From JBLHKT01 sp043101615 (GTDB taxonomy: Bacteria; Planctomycetota; Phycisphaerae; Phycisphaerales; UBA1924), in contig JBICID010000072.1 of the NCBI GenBank assembly GCA_043101615.1, positions 1 through 64,000 of the forward strand: a stretch of DNA of 64,000 nucleotides, read 5' to 3'. Every line of letters begins with the position of its first letter. Position 1 is the stretch's first letter. Shown piece after piece: positions 42,982 through 51,593 of this stretch. The notes beneath the pieces were generated by a model that saw only the letters and a list, made by a program, of their open reading frames with translations, had not been told where the DNA came from and ran no database searches. The position numbers were made by a program, and so were the translations under genes.

Positions 42982-43743
42982 ATGCGTGACCAACTGCGTC
43001 TGCTTGCGCGGGCGATCAAATACCGGTACAAGCTCGATCCCGCGGAGGTGCGTTTCGTGCTGCGCACGCTGAGGCCCGGGATGTGCGCGATCGACCTGGG
43101 CGCGCACAAGGGGGCCTATACCTACTGGCTGCGCAGGGCGGTCGGGCGGTCGGGGCGGGTGGTCGCCGTGGAGGCCCAGCAGCGCCTGGCCGAGCGCCTG
43201 GACCGGCTGATGCGGGGCTCGGCGAACGTGGACGTGGTGTGGGCGGCGATCTCGGACCGGACGGGGACGGGGCGGCTGAGCACGCGTGCCGACGGCTCGA
43301 GCCACGGCGCGTCGATCACCGGGTTCGGCGACGAGCCCGACGCCCCGACCAGCGAGGTGCCGACGACCACGCTCGGCGACCTGCTGGCGTCGCGCGGGCT
43401 CGACCGGCTCGACTTCATCAAGTGCGACGTGGAGGGGCACGAGGTCGCGGTCTTTGAGGCCAGCGTGGAGACCCTGGCGCAACACCGACCGACCATCCTG
43501 GTCGAGTGCGAGGAGCGTCACGGGGGCGGGGATGGACGGGACGGGGGGGACGGGGGGGACGGAGGGGGCGTGGAGCCAGGGAACGTCACGCGCCTGGCGG
43601 GGGTGGTCGAGCCCCTGGGGTACCGGATGCGGTTTTTCTGCGCCGGCACGCTGCGCCCGAGGTCGGAGTTCGACCCGGCCACGCACCAGCGGTACGGGCA
43701 CGGCGAGTACTGCAACAACTGGGTGCTGGACGTCCCGGGGTGA
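42982..43743 (+). CDS. FkbM-family methyltransferase 1
   Basis: A 253-residue SAM-dependent O-methyltransferase fold. SAM motif I is MCAIDLGAHKGAYTYWLRRA (residues 33-52), motif II is RVVAVEAQQRLAERL, and the FkbM-type motif is LDFIKCDVEGHEVAVFEA near 140, where the Asp-Val-Glu-Gly-x-E is diagnostic. FkbM enzymes methylate hydroxyls, often on sugars or polyketides. A low-complexity DGRDGGDGGDGGG stretch at about residues 178-190 comes from a short GGGGGGGAC-like DNA repeat and may be a slippage product. The C-terminal RMRFFCAGTLRPRSEFDP region is unusual for the family. Confidence 0.85.
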   Translation: MRDQLRLLARAIKYRYKLDPAEVRFVLRTLRPGMCAIDLGAHKGAYTYWLRRAVGRSGRVVAVEAQQRLAERLDRLMRGSANVDVVWAAISDRTGTGRLSTRADGSSHGASITGFGDEPDAPTSEVPTTTLGDLLASRGLDRLDFIKCDVEGHEVAVFEASVETLAQHRPTILVECEERHGGGDGRDGGDGGDGGGVEPGNVTRLAGVVEPLGYRMRFFCAGTLRPRSEFDPATHQRYGHGEYCNNWVLDVPG

Positions 43744-43761
43744 CCCCGCGGTCGCCGCCGT

Positions 43762-44295
43762 TCAATCCGTGAGCGGCGGGAATCCGGCGGCGCGTCGCCA
43801 CCCGCTGAGCTGCCCGAGGTGGTAGCCCTCGTGGTAGGCCATCAGGTAGAAGGCGGCCGCCCCGATCGTGGGGAAGAAGGCCCGGTACTCGGGGTGCGGG
43901 AACTCGGCGGCAAGCAGTTCCGGAGAGGCGGCCTCGAAGCGTTTGACGAGTTCGGTGTGGGCCCGGGCGAGCTCGGTGAGCAGGTTGTCCTTCTTCGGGT
44001 AGGTCGCGCGGTCGTAGGCGACGTCGCTGCCGGGCATCGCGATCGGGGCCCAGTCCGCGGGCACGCCGCCCAGGCCGGGCTGGGGGTTGTCGGGGCTCTC
44101 GAAGTAGCCGATCATCATGCCCGAGCCGAGGCAGAGGTGCGTGAGCACCCACGCGGGGTGCTTGGCGCCCTCGAACGGCTCCTCGGCGCACCGCTCGCAC
44201 GGGACGCCGTCCACGAGCTTGCGGGCCTGGTCGAGCGTCATGGCGTAGGTGCTCAGGACGTGCTGCTTCATGGCGTCTGCTGTGCGCGTGGTCAC
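43762..44295 (-). CDS. DinB-family metal-dependent protein
   Basis: A 177-residue four-helix-bundle protein of the DinB/YfiT superfamily. The likely metal ligands are His in WVLTHLCLG (about residue 55) and the His pair in YHEGYHLGQL near 155, the usual His-triad spacing. Members act as bacillithiol or other thiol transferases or have unknown roles. The GTG at 44295 is chosen because GAGGAG precedes it by eight bases; the ATG at 44271 has no such site. It follows the metallo-beta-lactamase gene by 14 bp, so the two are co-transcribed. Confidence 0.82.
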   Translation of the reverse strand: MTTRTADAMKQHVLSTYAMTLDQARKLVDGVPCERCAEEPFEGAKHPAWVLTHLCLGSGMMIGYFESPDNPQPGLGGVPADWAPIAMPGSDVAYDRATYPKKDNLLTELARAHTELVKRFEAASPELLAAEFPHPEYRAFFPTIGAAAFYLMAYHEGYHLGQLSGWRRAAGFPPLTD

Positions 44296-44309
44296 GATGG
44301 GTGCTCCTC

Positions 44310-45347
44310 TCAGCCGTTGAGTTCGTCGTACACGGCCCCGATGGCCCGCCCGGTGATGCTCTCGAACCCGAGCCCCTGCATGAAGTCGTAGGTCTTGGCC
44401 TGGGCGTCCTCCTTGGAGACGCCCGCGTCGAGGTCGGCCTGCACGGCCTCGATGAGGCGCTCGAGGTACCGTCGCTGCGCCCGCACGATCTCGACGTCGC
44501 CCGCCGGCCCGTGCCCGGGGACGACGATGGTGTCGGGGTTGCAGGCCCTCTCGACCGCGTCGAGGGACTCGATCCAGCCGCGTGCGGTGACGCCCGCGGT
44601 GGGGTCGAAGAAGGGGTTGACGCCGTTGAAGACCAGGTCGCCGGTGTGCAGCACGCGTCCGCCGTCGATGGACAGGGCCAGGTCGTTGTCGGTGTGGCCG
44701 GGCCCGTGGTGGCGGTAGGCGACCTCGATCTGGCCGACGGTGATGGCGCCCTCGTCGCCGAGGCGGAGGGTGGGCATGAAGTCGCCGGCGTTGAGCCCGT
44801 CGGCGTTGGAGGCGGTCTCGCGCGCGAGCTCGTTGAGGCGCTCGTTGTCGGGGGCGTAGTCGTTGGCCTGGCGCGGACCGCCCCGGGCGGCCTGCTGGTA
44901 GCCGGCGAGGTTGGCGCGGATGCGCCGGGCCGCGTTCTCGTGGGCCATGACCTGCACGCGGTCGGGTCGCTGCTTGAAGGCGTGGTTGCCGCCGGTGTGG
45001 TCGGCGTGGTGGTGGGTGTTGATCAGGGACGTGGCGCCCCCGGCGAGGGTCTCGGCGTCGGCGCGGATGGCGTTGCCCAGGTAGGGAAACTTGGAGTCGA
45101 TGACGAGCGACTCGCCGCCGGAGTGGACGATCAGCACGTTGCCTCCGGTGGCGCCGGCGGCCTCGACGGAGGCGTCCACCATGGCGTGCACCCCGGGCGC
45201 GATCTCGGTCCAGGGGAGGATGAGCCCGCCGGGCTGTGTGCGGCGGATCGCGCTGGCGAGCGCGCCGGGCGTGAGGGCGAGGCCGGCCCCGCCGGCGAGG
45301 GCGGCGGCGAGGAAGCGGCGGCGTGTGTGGGCGGTGTCGGCGAGCAT
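44310..45347 (-). CDS. Tat-exported metallo-beta-lactamase-fold hydrolase
   Basis: A 345-residue hydrolase. The leader carries a twin-arginine-like RRRFLAAALAGGAGLALTPG, so it is probably exported folded. The dinuclear metal site is THHHADHTGGN (residues about 107-117), then GPGHTDNDL and VVPGHGPAGD. This is the family that includes broad-range MBL-fold hydrolases (glyoxalase II- and quorum-quenching-like). The substrate is unknown. CCAGGAGG precedes the ATG. It is divergent from efp, with 118 bp between them. Confidence 0.87.
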   Translation of the reverse strand: MLADTAHTRRRFLAAALAGGAGLALTPGALASAIRRTQPGGLILPWTEIAPGVHAMVDASVEAAGATGGNVLIVHSGGESLVIDSKFPYLGNAIRADAETLAGGATSLINTHHHADHTGGNHAFKQRPDRVQVMAHENAARRIRANLAGYQQAARGGPRQANDYAPDNERLNELARETASNADGLNAGDFMPTLRLGDEGAITVGQIEVAYRHHGPGHTDNDLALSIDGGRVLHTGDLVFNGVNPFFDPTAGVTARGWIESLDAVERACNPDTIVVPGHGPAGDVEIVRAQRRYLERLIEAVQADLDAGVSKEDAQAKTYDFMQGLGFESITGRAIGAVYDELNG

Positions 45348-45465
45348 GCGGTCCTCCTGGACATCTGGTCGGGTGTTTCGTCCGATCGGGCGGCTTATCA
45401 TGCGGGCCCGTGCCCCCGGGTTGGGGCATGGTAGACGAACGTCTCCCTCGAACGGAATATGCGCA

Positions 45466-46029
45466 ATGAAGTCCAACGAACTGAAGCCCGGGGTCGCGGT
45501 GAACCTGTCCGGGAAGCTCTACGTGATCATCAAGACCGAGCACGTGAAGCCTGGCAAGGGCCCCGCCTACGTGCAGGCGAAGATGCGTGCCGTGGACGGG
45601 AGCGGGACCAAGGAGCAGCGGTTCGGCTCGTCGGACACCATCGACGGGGCCACGCTGGACCGGCAGGAGATGGAGTACCTGTACGAGAACGGCAGCGGCG
45701 GCGGGACGTTCATGAACCTGTCGGACTACGACCAGGTGGACCTCGGGCCCGAGTTGCTGGGCGACGCGCTGCAGTACCTGGCCCCCAACTCGAACTGCAC
45801 CGTGCTCTTTCATGATGGGCGGCCCGTGAGCATGGAGCTGCCCGCGAGCGTGGAGGTGACGGTGGTGGACACGCCCCCTGGCATCAAGGGCGCGACCGCG
45901 ACCAACCAGCTCAAGGAGGCGGTGTGCGACACCGGCCTCAAGACGCGCGTTCCCCCGTTCATCACCAACGGTGAGAAGATCAAGGTCTCGACGGACGACG
46001 GCTCGTACATCAGCCGCGTGAAGGAGTGA
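45466..46029 (+). CDS. efp: Translation elongation factor P
   Basis: A 187-residue, three-domain factor that relieves ribosome stalling at polyproline. The N-terminal KOW-like domain has HVKPGKGPAYVQAKMRAV with the modifiable Lys in the PGKGPA loop. EQRFGSSDTIDGATLDRQEMEYLYENG and the C-terminal domain ending KTRVPPFITNGEKIKVSTDD are standard. A middle segment LSDYDQVDLGPELLGDALQYL is as expected. No modification enzyme (epmAB, earP) is in the window. The proteome here is rich in Pro runs, which fits a need for EF-P. Confidence 0.96.
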   Translation: MKSNELKPGVAVNLSGKLYVIIKTEHVKPGKGPAYVQAKMRAVDGSGTKEQRFGSSDTIDGATLDRQEMEYLYENGSGGGTFMNLSDYDQVDLGPELLGDALQYLAPNSNCTVLFHDGRPVSMELPASVEVTVVDTPPGIKGATATNQLKEAVCDTGLKTRVPPFITNGEKIKVSTDDGSYISRVKE

Positions 46030-46075
46030 CCTAGACTCACCCGGGGCACGACCGGGCGGGGTGAACGGAGGCGGC

Positions 46076-47860
46076 GTGGGACGCAAGCGGAAACTCGCGA
46101 TCCGCGGGATCGGCGCGCTCGTGGGCCTCGCGCTGGGGGGCGTGCTGGCGGTCGTGCTGCTGGCGCGGGCGCAGGGCGAGAGCCTGACGACGTACCTGGG
46201 CCAACAGGTCGTCGGCATCGCCAACGGCTACCTCGTCCCGCAGATGAGCTTCCGCGAGCTCGAGTACGAGGCCCCGTACTCGCTCACCATGCGCGACGTG
46301 ATGCTGGTCGCACCGGACGGCACCGACGTCCTGGACATCGGGGTGATGTCGATCGAGCTGGCGGAGCGCCCCAGGCGCGGCGAGCCGATCAGGATCGCCG
46401 AGATCGTCGTGTCGGACGGGGTGGTGCACGTGATCCAGGACCCCGAGACGGGCGAGATCCGGGGCCTCGTGCCGTTCGTGAAGGGCCAAAGCCGGGACAC
46501 GGACGACGGGCCGGACGAGACCGCCGAGCCGGCAACGCGTCTGAGCGACGTGTTCGAGCTGCGGAAGCTCGTCATCGAGAACCTCGACCTGGCATGGGAC
46601 CCGGGCGACGGCACGCCGGTCATGCGTGTGCCCGGCTTCGCGATGAACCTGGATGTCGTGCCCAGGGACAACGACGCGCCGGACGGCCGGGCGGGGATGG
46701 CGGAGGCGGCAAACGCCGCGTCCTCGGGGGACGGCCCCGGCACGACGCCGGACAAAGAGACGCCGGATCGCGCCGGCTGGTACGACCTGTCGTTCGAGTC
46801 GGGGCGGGCCCCGGGGCTCCGGCTGGACATCGAGGGCAGCTTCAACATCGACACGTTCGAGGCGGAGGTGGACCGCGGCTTCGCGGAGCTGCTGGTCGGC
46901 GAGGACACGATCGGCAGCCTGCCCGGACGCGTGCAGCAACTGCTCGGCGAGCTGGAGGCGTCCGGCGATCTGATGGTGGAGTTCGCGGGTCGGGCCCCGC
47001 TCCGAGACGCGATGGCGGGCGGTCGCCTGGACCTGCTGGTGACGCTCAAGGGCTTCAACATCGTCCCCGGCGACCTGCGCGTCCCCATCAACGAGCTCGT
47101 GATCGAGGGAGCCCTCGACGGGGGGGTGGCCAGGGTGGCCCAGCTCACCGCGGACACGCTGAGCGGATCGGTCAGGGCGGACGCCCGCATCGAGCTCACG
47201 TCCGAGGGGATGCCCGCCGAGGCGTGGTGGGAGCTCTCCGGCCTGGACCTGGAGCAGCTGCTGGCGCACCAGAACCCGGACGAGCCCCCCGCGATCGCGG
47301 GGCTGCTGACCGGGACAGGCACCGCGACCGCCCGGGCGACCGACGCGCTCGGGACGATCAGCGGCGAGGGCGAGGTGCACCTGAAGCAGGGCCGGCTCGT
47401 GAAGCTGCCGGTGCTGACGCAGCTCGCCAACGCCGCGGACGCGGTCGGCTTCGGGCAGAGCGCGTCAAAGAACCACTCGCTGGACGCCGAGTTCACGCTG
47501 GAGCCAGCGGGTGTGCGCCTGAGCGGGTTCGAGGTCGTGACGACGACGCTGGCCGCACGCGGCAAGGGGCTGATCCGCTGGGACGGCACGCTGAACCTGG
47601 AGGCGAACGCCGGCCCGCTGGAGAAGCTGCAGAACATGCTGGGCGGCGTGGGCAAGCTGCTGGGGCAGCTCACCGACTCGGTGATGACCTACCTGATCAC
47701 CGGCCCGGCGACGGACCCGGAGATCGGCGTCTCGACACTCGGGATCGGGGAGAGCGCCGAGAGCAAGCAGGAACGACGGGGCGACGGGCAGGGCTCGGGC
47801 GAAGAGCCGGGCTCGGACGGAAGTCAGGACGGGGGACAGGACGGAGGGGCCGATGGCTGA
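46076..47860 (+). CDS. AsmA/TamB-like envelope protein
   Basis: A 594-residue protein anchored by an N-terminal membrane helix (residues 8-30), with the rest in the periplasm. The repeated beta-strand pattern (LVIEGALDGGVARVAQLTAD, FEVVTTTLAARGKGLIRWDG) fits AsmA-like proteins, which form lipid-transfer bridges. Compared with large TamB it is short. The C-terminus after residue 555 is an acidic Gly/Ser/Asp-rich tail. GTG 46076 is chosen (CGGAGG just upstream); GTG 46061 is possible. TAGACT at 46032-46037 may be its -10 box. The stop overlaps aroK by 8 bp (ATGGCTGA). Confidence 0.7.
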   Translation: MGRKRKLAIRGIGALVGLALGGVLAVVLLARAQGESLTTYLGQQVVGIANGYLVPQMSFRELEYEAPYSLTMRDVMLVAPDGTDVLDIGVMSIELAERPRRGEPIRIAEIVVSDGVVHVIQDPETGEIRGLVPFVKGQSRDTDDGPDETAEPATRLSDVFELRKLVIENLDLAWDPGDGTPVMRVPGFAMNLDVVPRDNDAPDGRAGMAEAANAASSGDGPGTTPDKETPDRAGWYDLSFESGRAPGLRLDIEGSFNIDTFEAEVDRGFAELLVGEDTIGSLPGRVQQLLGELEASGDLMVEFAGRAPLRDAMAGGRLDLLVTLKGFNIVPGDLRVPINELVIEGALDGGVARVAQLTADTLSGSVRADARIELTSEGMPAEAWWELSGLDLEQLLAHQNPDEPPAIAGLLTGTGTATARATDALGTISGEGEVHLKQGRLVKLPVLTQLANAADAVGFGQSASKNHSLDAEFTLEPAGVRLSGFEVVTTTLAARGKGLIRWDGTLNLEANAGPLEKLQNMLGGVGKLLGQLTDSVMTYLITGPATDPEIGVSTLGIGESAESKQERRGDGQGSGEEPGSDGSQDGGQDGGADG

Positions 47861-48413
47861 AACCCCGACACCCAAGCTCATCCTGCTGGGTCTGCGCGGG
47901 AGCGGCAAGAGCACGCTCGGGCGACGGCTGGGCGAACGCCTGGGACGCGTCTTCGTCGACCTGGACGACATCACCGCGATGGCGCTGGACGCGCCCGGCC
48001 CCGCGCCCGCGATCGAGCGTCTGGGCCTGCTGGTCTTCCGCGCGGCGGAGGCCGAGGCGCTGGCGGGCGTGCTGCGACGGCCCGACGCGGGCGTGGTCGC
48101 GCTGGGCGGCGGCACCCCAACCGCCCCCGGCGCAGGCGAGGCGCTGCGACACGCGCGGACGGAGGGAGTCGCGAGGCTGTGTTACCTGCGCGCGTCCGCC
48201 GAGACGCTCGCCGCACGCCTGCGGAAGACCGACCTGGGCGAACGCCCCAGCCTGACCGGATCTGGCACGCTCGAGGAGATCGGGACGCTGCTCGAGCAGC
48301 GGGACGGGCCCTATCGCGCACTCGCCGACACGGTCATCGAGACTGACACGCTGAGCGAGGACCAGACGCTTCAGACACTCGCGGCCTGGGCCGAGCAGAC
48401 CCAGCGGGCCTAG
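47853..48413 (+). CDS. aroK: Shikimate kinase
   Basis: A 186-residue kinase of the shikimate route to aromatic amino acids, phosphorylating shikimate at O3. The P-loop is GLRGSGKST (residues 13-21), substrate-binding Asp is in VFVDLDDIT, Gly-rich VALGGGTPTAP carries the shikimate contacts, and the lid is LRKTDLGERPSL. It is translationally coupled to the AsmA-like gene. It is convergent with trpF, overlapping by 4 bp at the stops; both belong to aromatic amino acid synthesis, though they are on opposite strands. Confidence 0.92.
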   Translation: MAETPTPKLILLGLRGSGKSTLGRRLGERLGRVFVDLDDITAMALDAPGPAPAIERLGLLVFRAAEAEALAGVLRRPDAGVVALGGGTPTAPGAGEALRHARTEGVARLCYLRASAETLAARLRKTDLGERPSLTGSGTLEEIGTLLEQRDGPYRALADTVIETDTLSEDQTLQTLAAWAEQTQRA

Positions 48414-49072
48414 CCCGAGGCCAGCGCCGCGTCCGCCTCGACCACCGCCCTGATGAAATCCCGGATCTTCGACGGGTCCTTCACCCCCGGGGCCGACTCC
48501 ACCCCCGAGGACACGTCCACCGCGTACGGGCGCACCGCCCGGATCGCCTCGCCCACGTTGCCCGGGTGCAGCCCGCCCGCGAGGAAGACTGGCTTCTCGA
48601 AGCCCGAGAGGTGCGCGGCGAGCTCGCGCCAGTCCAGGGCCACGCCCTCGCCGCCGTCCCCGCCGTCGATGAGCACCCCGTCCACCTCGTCGTGCCCCCC
48701 CCACCGCTTGAGCTGGGAGCCGATGGTGGCCCCGTCGTACCGAAAGGCCTTGACGACGCCGGGCCCGCACGCCTGCACGGTCCGCTCGTCCTCGGAGCCG
48801 TGGAGCTGGGAGAGGGGCGTGGGGCAGACCTGCTCGAGCTCGATGTAGTCCTCGACGGACAGGTCGCGCGTGACGCCCACCGCGGTGACCAGGGGCGGGA
48901 GGGCGAGCATGATCCCGAGCGCGTCCTCGGGCTCGATGAAGCGGGGCGAGCCCTTGACGAAGACGAAGCCGACGGCGTCGGCCCCGGCCTGCGCCGCGGC
49001 CCGGGCGGCCTCGTGGCTTCGGATGCCGCAGACCTTGACGCGTGTGCGATGCCGGGCGGTGTGTTCGCTCAT
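48410..49072 (-). CDS. trpF: Phosphoribosylanthranilate isomerase
   Basis: A 220-residue TIM-barrel enzyme of tryptophan synthesis (Amadori rearrangement of PRA to CdRP). N-terminal RVKVCGIRSHEAARAAAQAG has the catalytic Cys (KVCGIR). AVGFVFVKGSPRFIEPEDA follows. The barrel end has GVLIDGGDGGEGVALDW (catalytic Asp) and VFLAGGLHPGNVGEAI, then AVDVSSGVESAPGVKDPSKI, the phosphate-binding family signature. The ATG overlaps the rhomboid gene's stop (ATGA). No other trp gene is close by. Confidence 0.95.
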   Translation of the reverse strand: MSEHTARHRTRVKVCGIRSHEAARAAAQAGADAVGFVFVKGSPRFIEPEDALGIMLALPPLVTAVGVTRDLSVEDYIELEQVCPTPLSQLHGSEDERTVQACGPGVVKAFRYDGATIGSQLKRWGGHDEVDGVLIDGGDGGEGVALDWRELAAHLSGFEKPVFLAGGLHPGNVGEAIRAVRPYAVDVSSGVESAPGVKDPSKIRDFIRAVVEADAALASG

Positions 49073-50268
49073 GACGTGGTATCCGGCTGGGCGGGGTGGT
49101 GCTCGTCGAGGTGGGCCAGGTCGTCTCGCGCGATGGACTTGATCTCGTCGGGAGCGTCGCCCCCGAGCACACGCTCGAGCTGCCGGCGGGCGAGCCCCGG
49201 CTCGCCCAGATGGTCGGCGTGGATGCGGGCGAGCAGGACGCGCACCGCCGCGGCCTCCGGGTCGGTGTGGTAGGCCTCCAGGAAGCGGGTCCAGGCGCCG
49301 GCCGCCTCGGCGTGCAGGCCCCGCTCGACCATGTGGTTCGCCAGCCGGTACTGGGCGTTGCGCGCCAGCGTCGTGGCGGAGCGGTCGTGGGCGTACGTGT
49401 CGGTCAGCTCGCGGTAGGCCTCCAGCGCACGGTCCAGGTCGTTCTCGGCGACCGCGGTGGAGACCGCCGCCCGGGCGCCGGCCAGCTTCTCGGCCCGCTC
49501 GTCCTGACGCCTGGACTCGGGACGGCGGGCCGGCCGGGGCGTGTGGTTGGCCGCGGCCGACTTGAACTGCCGACGCCGGTGCGACTGCCTGAAGATGGTG
49601 AACAGGTCGTACGGCTCGCGCGGGAGGACCCTGAGCCAGAGCAGCCCCATCGCGACGACGAACCCGAAGGCGTACCCGGCGAGGTGGGCCACGCGCGCGA
49701 TGCCGTCGTCGGCGTTGAACAGGACCAGGTTGAACGCGATCGCCAGCCCGATCAGGAACCACGCGGGCACGTAGATCATGCCGCCCAGGATGTAGAAGCA
49801 CCGGATGTTGGTCCGCGGGAACAGCACCAGGAAGGCCCCGGTCACGCCCGCGATCGCCCCCGAGGCCCCGATCGCCGGCGTGTACACCCGGACGCCCGGG
49901 GCGACGGCCTGGAACTCGACCGAGGCGTGGGCCACGCCCGCCCCCGCGGCGGCGCCCAGGTAGAGCAGCACGAACCCCCACCAGCGCAGGCGGTCCTCCA
50001 CCGCCTGCCCGAAGACGTACAGGAACAGCATGTTCCCGCCCAGGTGCAGCAGCCCGCCGTGGAACAGGGTGTGGGTGAAGAGCTGGTACCAGCGGAACCC
50101 GTCGCCCCCGACGACCCAGAAGCGAGACATGAGCTGCCTCGCCCCCGCCTCGTCGGACCCCTCGTAGATCAGGAACGCGACGTACGCCAGCGTCGTGACC
50201 AGCACCAGCACCGGGGTGACCCGGGCTGGGCGGTGTAGGGGGCGGTCTGTGCCGAGCGGGATGAGCAC
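49069..50268 (-). CDS. Rhomboid-family intramembrane serine protease with TPR-like tail
   Basis: A 399-residue membrane protein. Six helices carry the rhomboid features: HGGLLHLGGNMLFLYVFG (Asn/His), catalytic Ser in IGASGAIAGVTGAF and His in VAHLAGYAFGF. Rhomboids cut membrane proteins within the bilayer. From residue about 250 the cytoplasmic tail is helical and TPR-like (DLDRALEAYRELTDTYAH), ending EHHPAQPDTTS. GTG 50268 is chosen because TACCAT ends five bases upstream (leaderless), and it gives a start VLIPLGTDRP; the frame is open upstream without support. It is coupled to trpF. Confidence 0.9.
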   Translation of the reverse strand: MLIPLGTDRPLHRPARVTPVLVLVTTLAYVAFLIYEGSDEAGARQLMSRFWVVGGDGFRWYQLFTHTLFHGGLLHLGGNMLFLYVFGQAVEDRLRWWGFVLLYLGAAAGAGVAHASVEFQAVAPGVRVYTPAIGASGAIAGVTGAFLVLFPRTNIRCFYILGGMIYVPAWFLIGLAIAFNLVLFNADDGIARVAHLAGYAFGFVVAMGLLWLRVLPREPYDLFTIFRQSHRRRQFKSAAANHTPRPARRPESRRQDERAEKLAGARAAVSTAVAENDLDRALEAYRELTDTYAHDRSATTLARNAQYRLANHMVERGLHAEAAGAWTRFLEAYHTDPEAAAVRVLLARIHADHLGEPGLARRQLERVLGGDAPDEIKSIARDDLAHLDEHHPAQPDTTS

Positions 50269-50273
50269 GGGCG

Positions 50274-50279
50274 ATGGTA
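50274..50279 (-). promoter_or_regulatory. -10 box of the rhomboid gene, leaderless type
   Basis: TACCAT with five bases (CGCCC) before GTG 50268. This suggests a GTG at or near the first base of the transcript. Confidence 0.45.
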
Positions 50280-50378
50280 CGGGCGAGAGACAGCCCGGGA
50301 GGGCGGCCCGGGGCGGCGGGGACCCGTGCGGGCACAGGGGGGTGGGCGGGCGTGGGGGCGGGGGGGCGTGTTCGCTCC

Positions 50379-50384
50379 TATAGT
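50379..50384 (+). promoter_or_regulatory. -10 box of gltA
   Basis: TATAGT in the context CTATAGTCG, 68 bp before the gltA ATG. The same nine bases recur before hppA. Confidence 0.45.
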
Positions 50385-50452
50385 CGTGACCGTGCGGGCG
50401 CCGGCCCGCGAGAATCGACGACCGAGCAGGGAAGATCCGGAGGATCGACGAG

Positions 50453-51586
50453 ATGAGCACCTACGTGAAGGGCCTCGAGGGAATCGTGGCTGCGCAGACC
50501 GAGATGTCGTACATCGACGGGCAGAACGGTGTGCTCGAGTACGTGGGGATCCCGATCGGCGAGCTCGCGGAGCACTCGACGTTCGAGGAGACGGTCTTCC
50601 TGCTGTGGAACAAGCGTCTGCCCAGCGAGAGCGAGCTGGAGGGCTTCACGAGGGAGCTCCGCCAGCGGTACGAGCTGCCGCCCCACATGGCCGACCGGAT
50701 CGTGCAGCTCCCCAAGGACGCCCAGCCGATGCACGTGCTGCGGACGATGGTCAGCGCGCTGGCGATGCACGACCCCGAGCCCAACGCGATCGAGCCGGAC
50801 AAGGCCCGCAACAAGGCGCTGAACATCCTGGCCAGCACCCCGACGCTGGTGGCGTTCTACGACCGCTACCGGCGCGGGCAGGAGCTGATCCACCCCGACA
50901 CCTCGCTGGGCTTCAGCGAGAACTTCCTGTACATGCTCAATGGGGAACGCCCCACCGAGTCGATGGCCCGCGCCTTCGACATCTGCATGATCACACACGC
51001 GGACCACGGGCTGAACAACTCCACCTTCACCGCGCGCGTCATCATCTCGACGCTGTCGGACATGTACTCGGCGATCACCGGCGCCATCGGCTCGCTGCGG
51101 GGCCCGCTGCACGGCGGCGCCAACGAGGGCGTCATGAAGATGCTCAACGAGATCCCCAGCGTGGACAAGGCCGAGTCGTACGTGATGGACAAGCTGGCCA
51201 AGAAGGAGCGGATCATGGGCTTCGGGCACCGGGTCTACAAGGCCAAGGACCCGCGGGCCACCAAGCTCATGACCCTCGCCAAGCAGCTCGCCGACGACAC
51301 CGGCAACTCCGAGCTCTACGAGAAGTCGCACCGGATCGAGCAGATCATGGAGCGCGAGGTCGCCAAGAAGGGCATCTACCCCAACGTCGATTTCTACTCC
51401 GCCACCACGTACCACTGCATCGGACTGAGCCTGGACCTGTTCACGCCCATGTTCGCCATGAGCCGCATCGCAGGCTGGGCCGGGCACGTGCTCGAGCAGC
51501 TCGCCGACAACCGCCTCTACCGCCCCAAGGCCGAGTACATCGGCCCCCACAACGTGTCGTACCAGCAGCCCGCGGGCCAGGCCTGA
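50453..51586 (+). CDS. gltA: Citrate synthase
   Basis: A 377-residue enzyme that condenses oxaloacetate and acetyl-CoA at the start of the TCA cycle. Active-site elements are HGLNNSTFTARV (His), GSLRGPLHGGANEG (His), GFGHRVYKAKDPR (His/Arg) and the catalytic Asp in VDFYSATTYH. Length and the FEETVFLLW motif fit the short, dimeric citrate synthase group also found in Gram-positives and archaea, not the long hexameric type. A ribosome-binding GATCCGGAGG precedes the ATG. It shares its CTATAGTCG -10 box with hppA. Confidence 0.95.
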   Translation: MSTYVKGLEGIVAAQTEMSYIDGQNGVLEYVGIPIGELAEHSTFEETVFLLWNKRLPSESELEGFTRELRQRYELPPHMADRIVQLPKDAQPMHVLRTMVSALAMHDPEPNAIEPDKARNKALNILASTPTLVAFYDRYRRGQELIHPDTSLGFSENFLYMLNGERPTESMARAFDICMITHADHGLNNSTFTARVIISTLSDMYSAITGAIGSLRGPLHGGANEGVMKMLNEIPSVDKAESYVMDKLAKKERIMGFGHRVYKAKDPRATKLMTLAKQLADDTGNSELYEKSHRIEQIMEREVAKKGIYPNVDFYSATTYHCIGLSLDLFTPMFAMSRIAGWAGHVLEQLADNRLYRPKAEYIGPHNVSYQQPAGQA

Positions 51587-51593
51587 GACGGCG

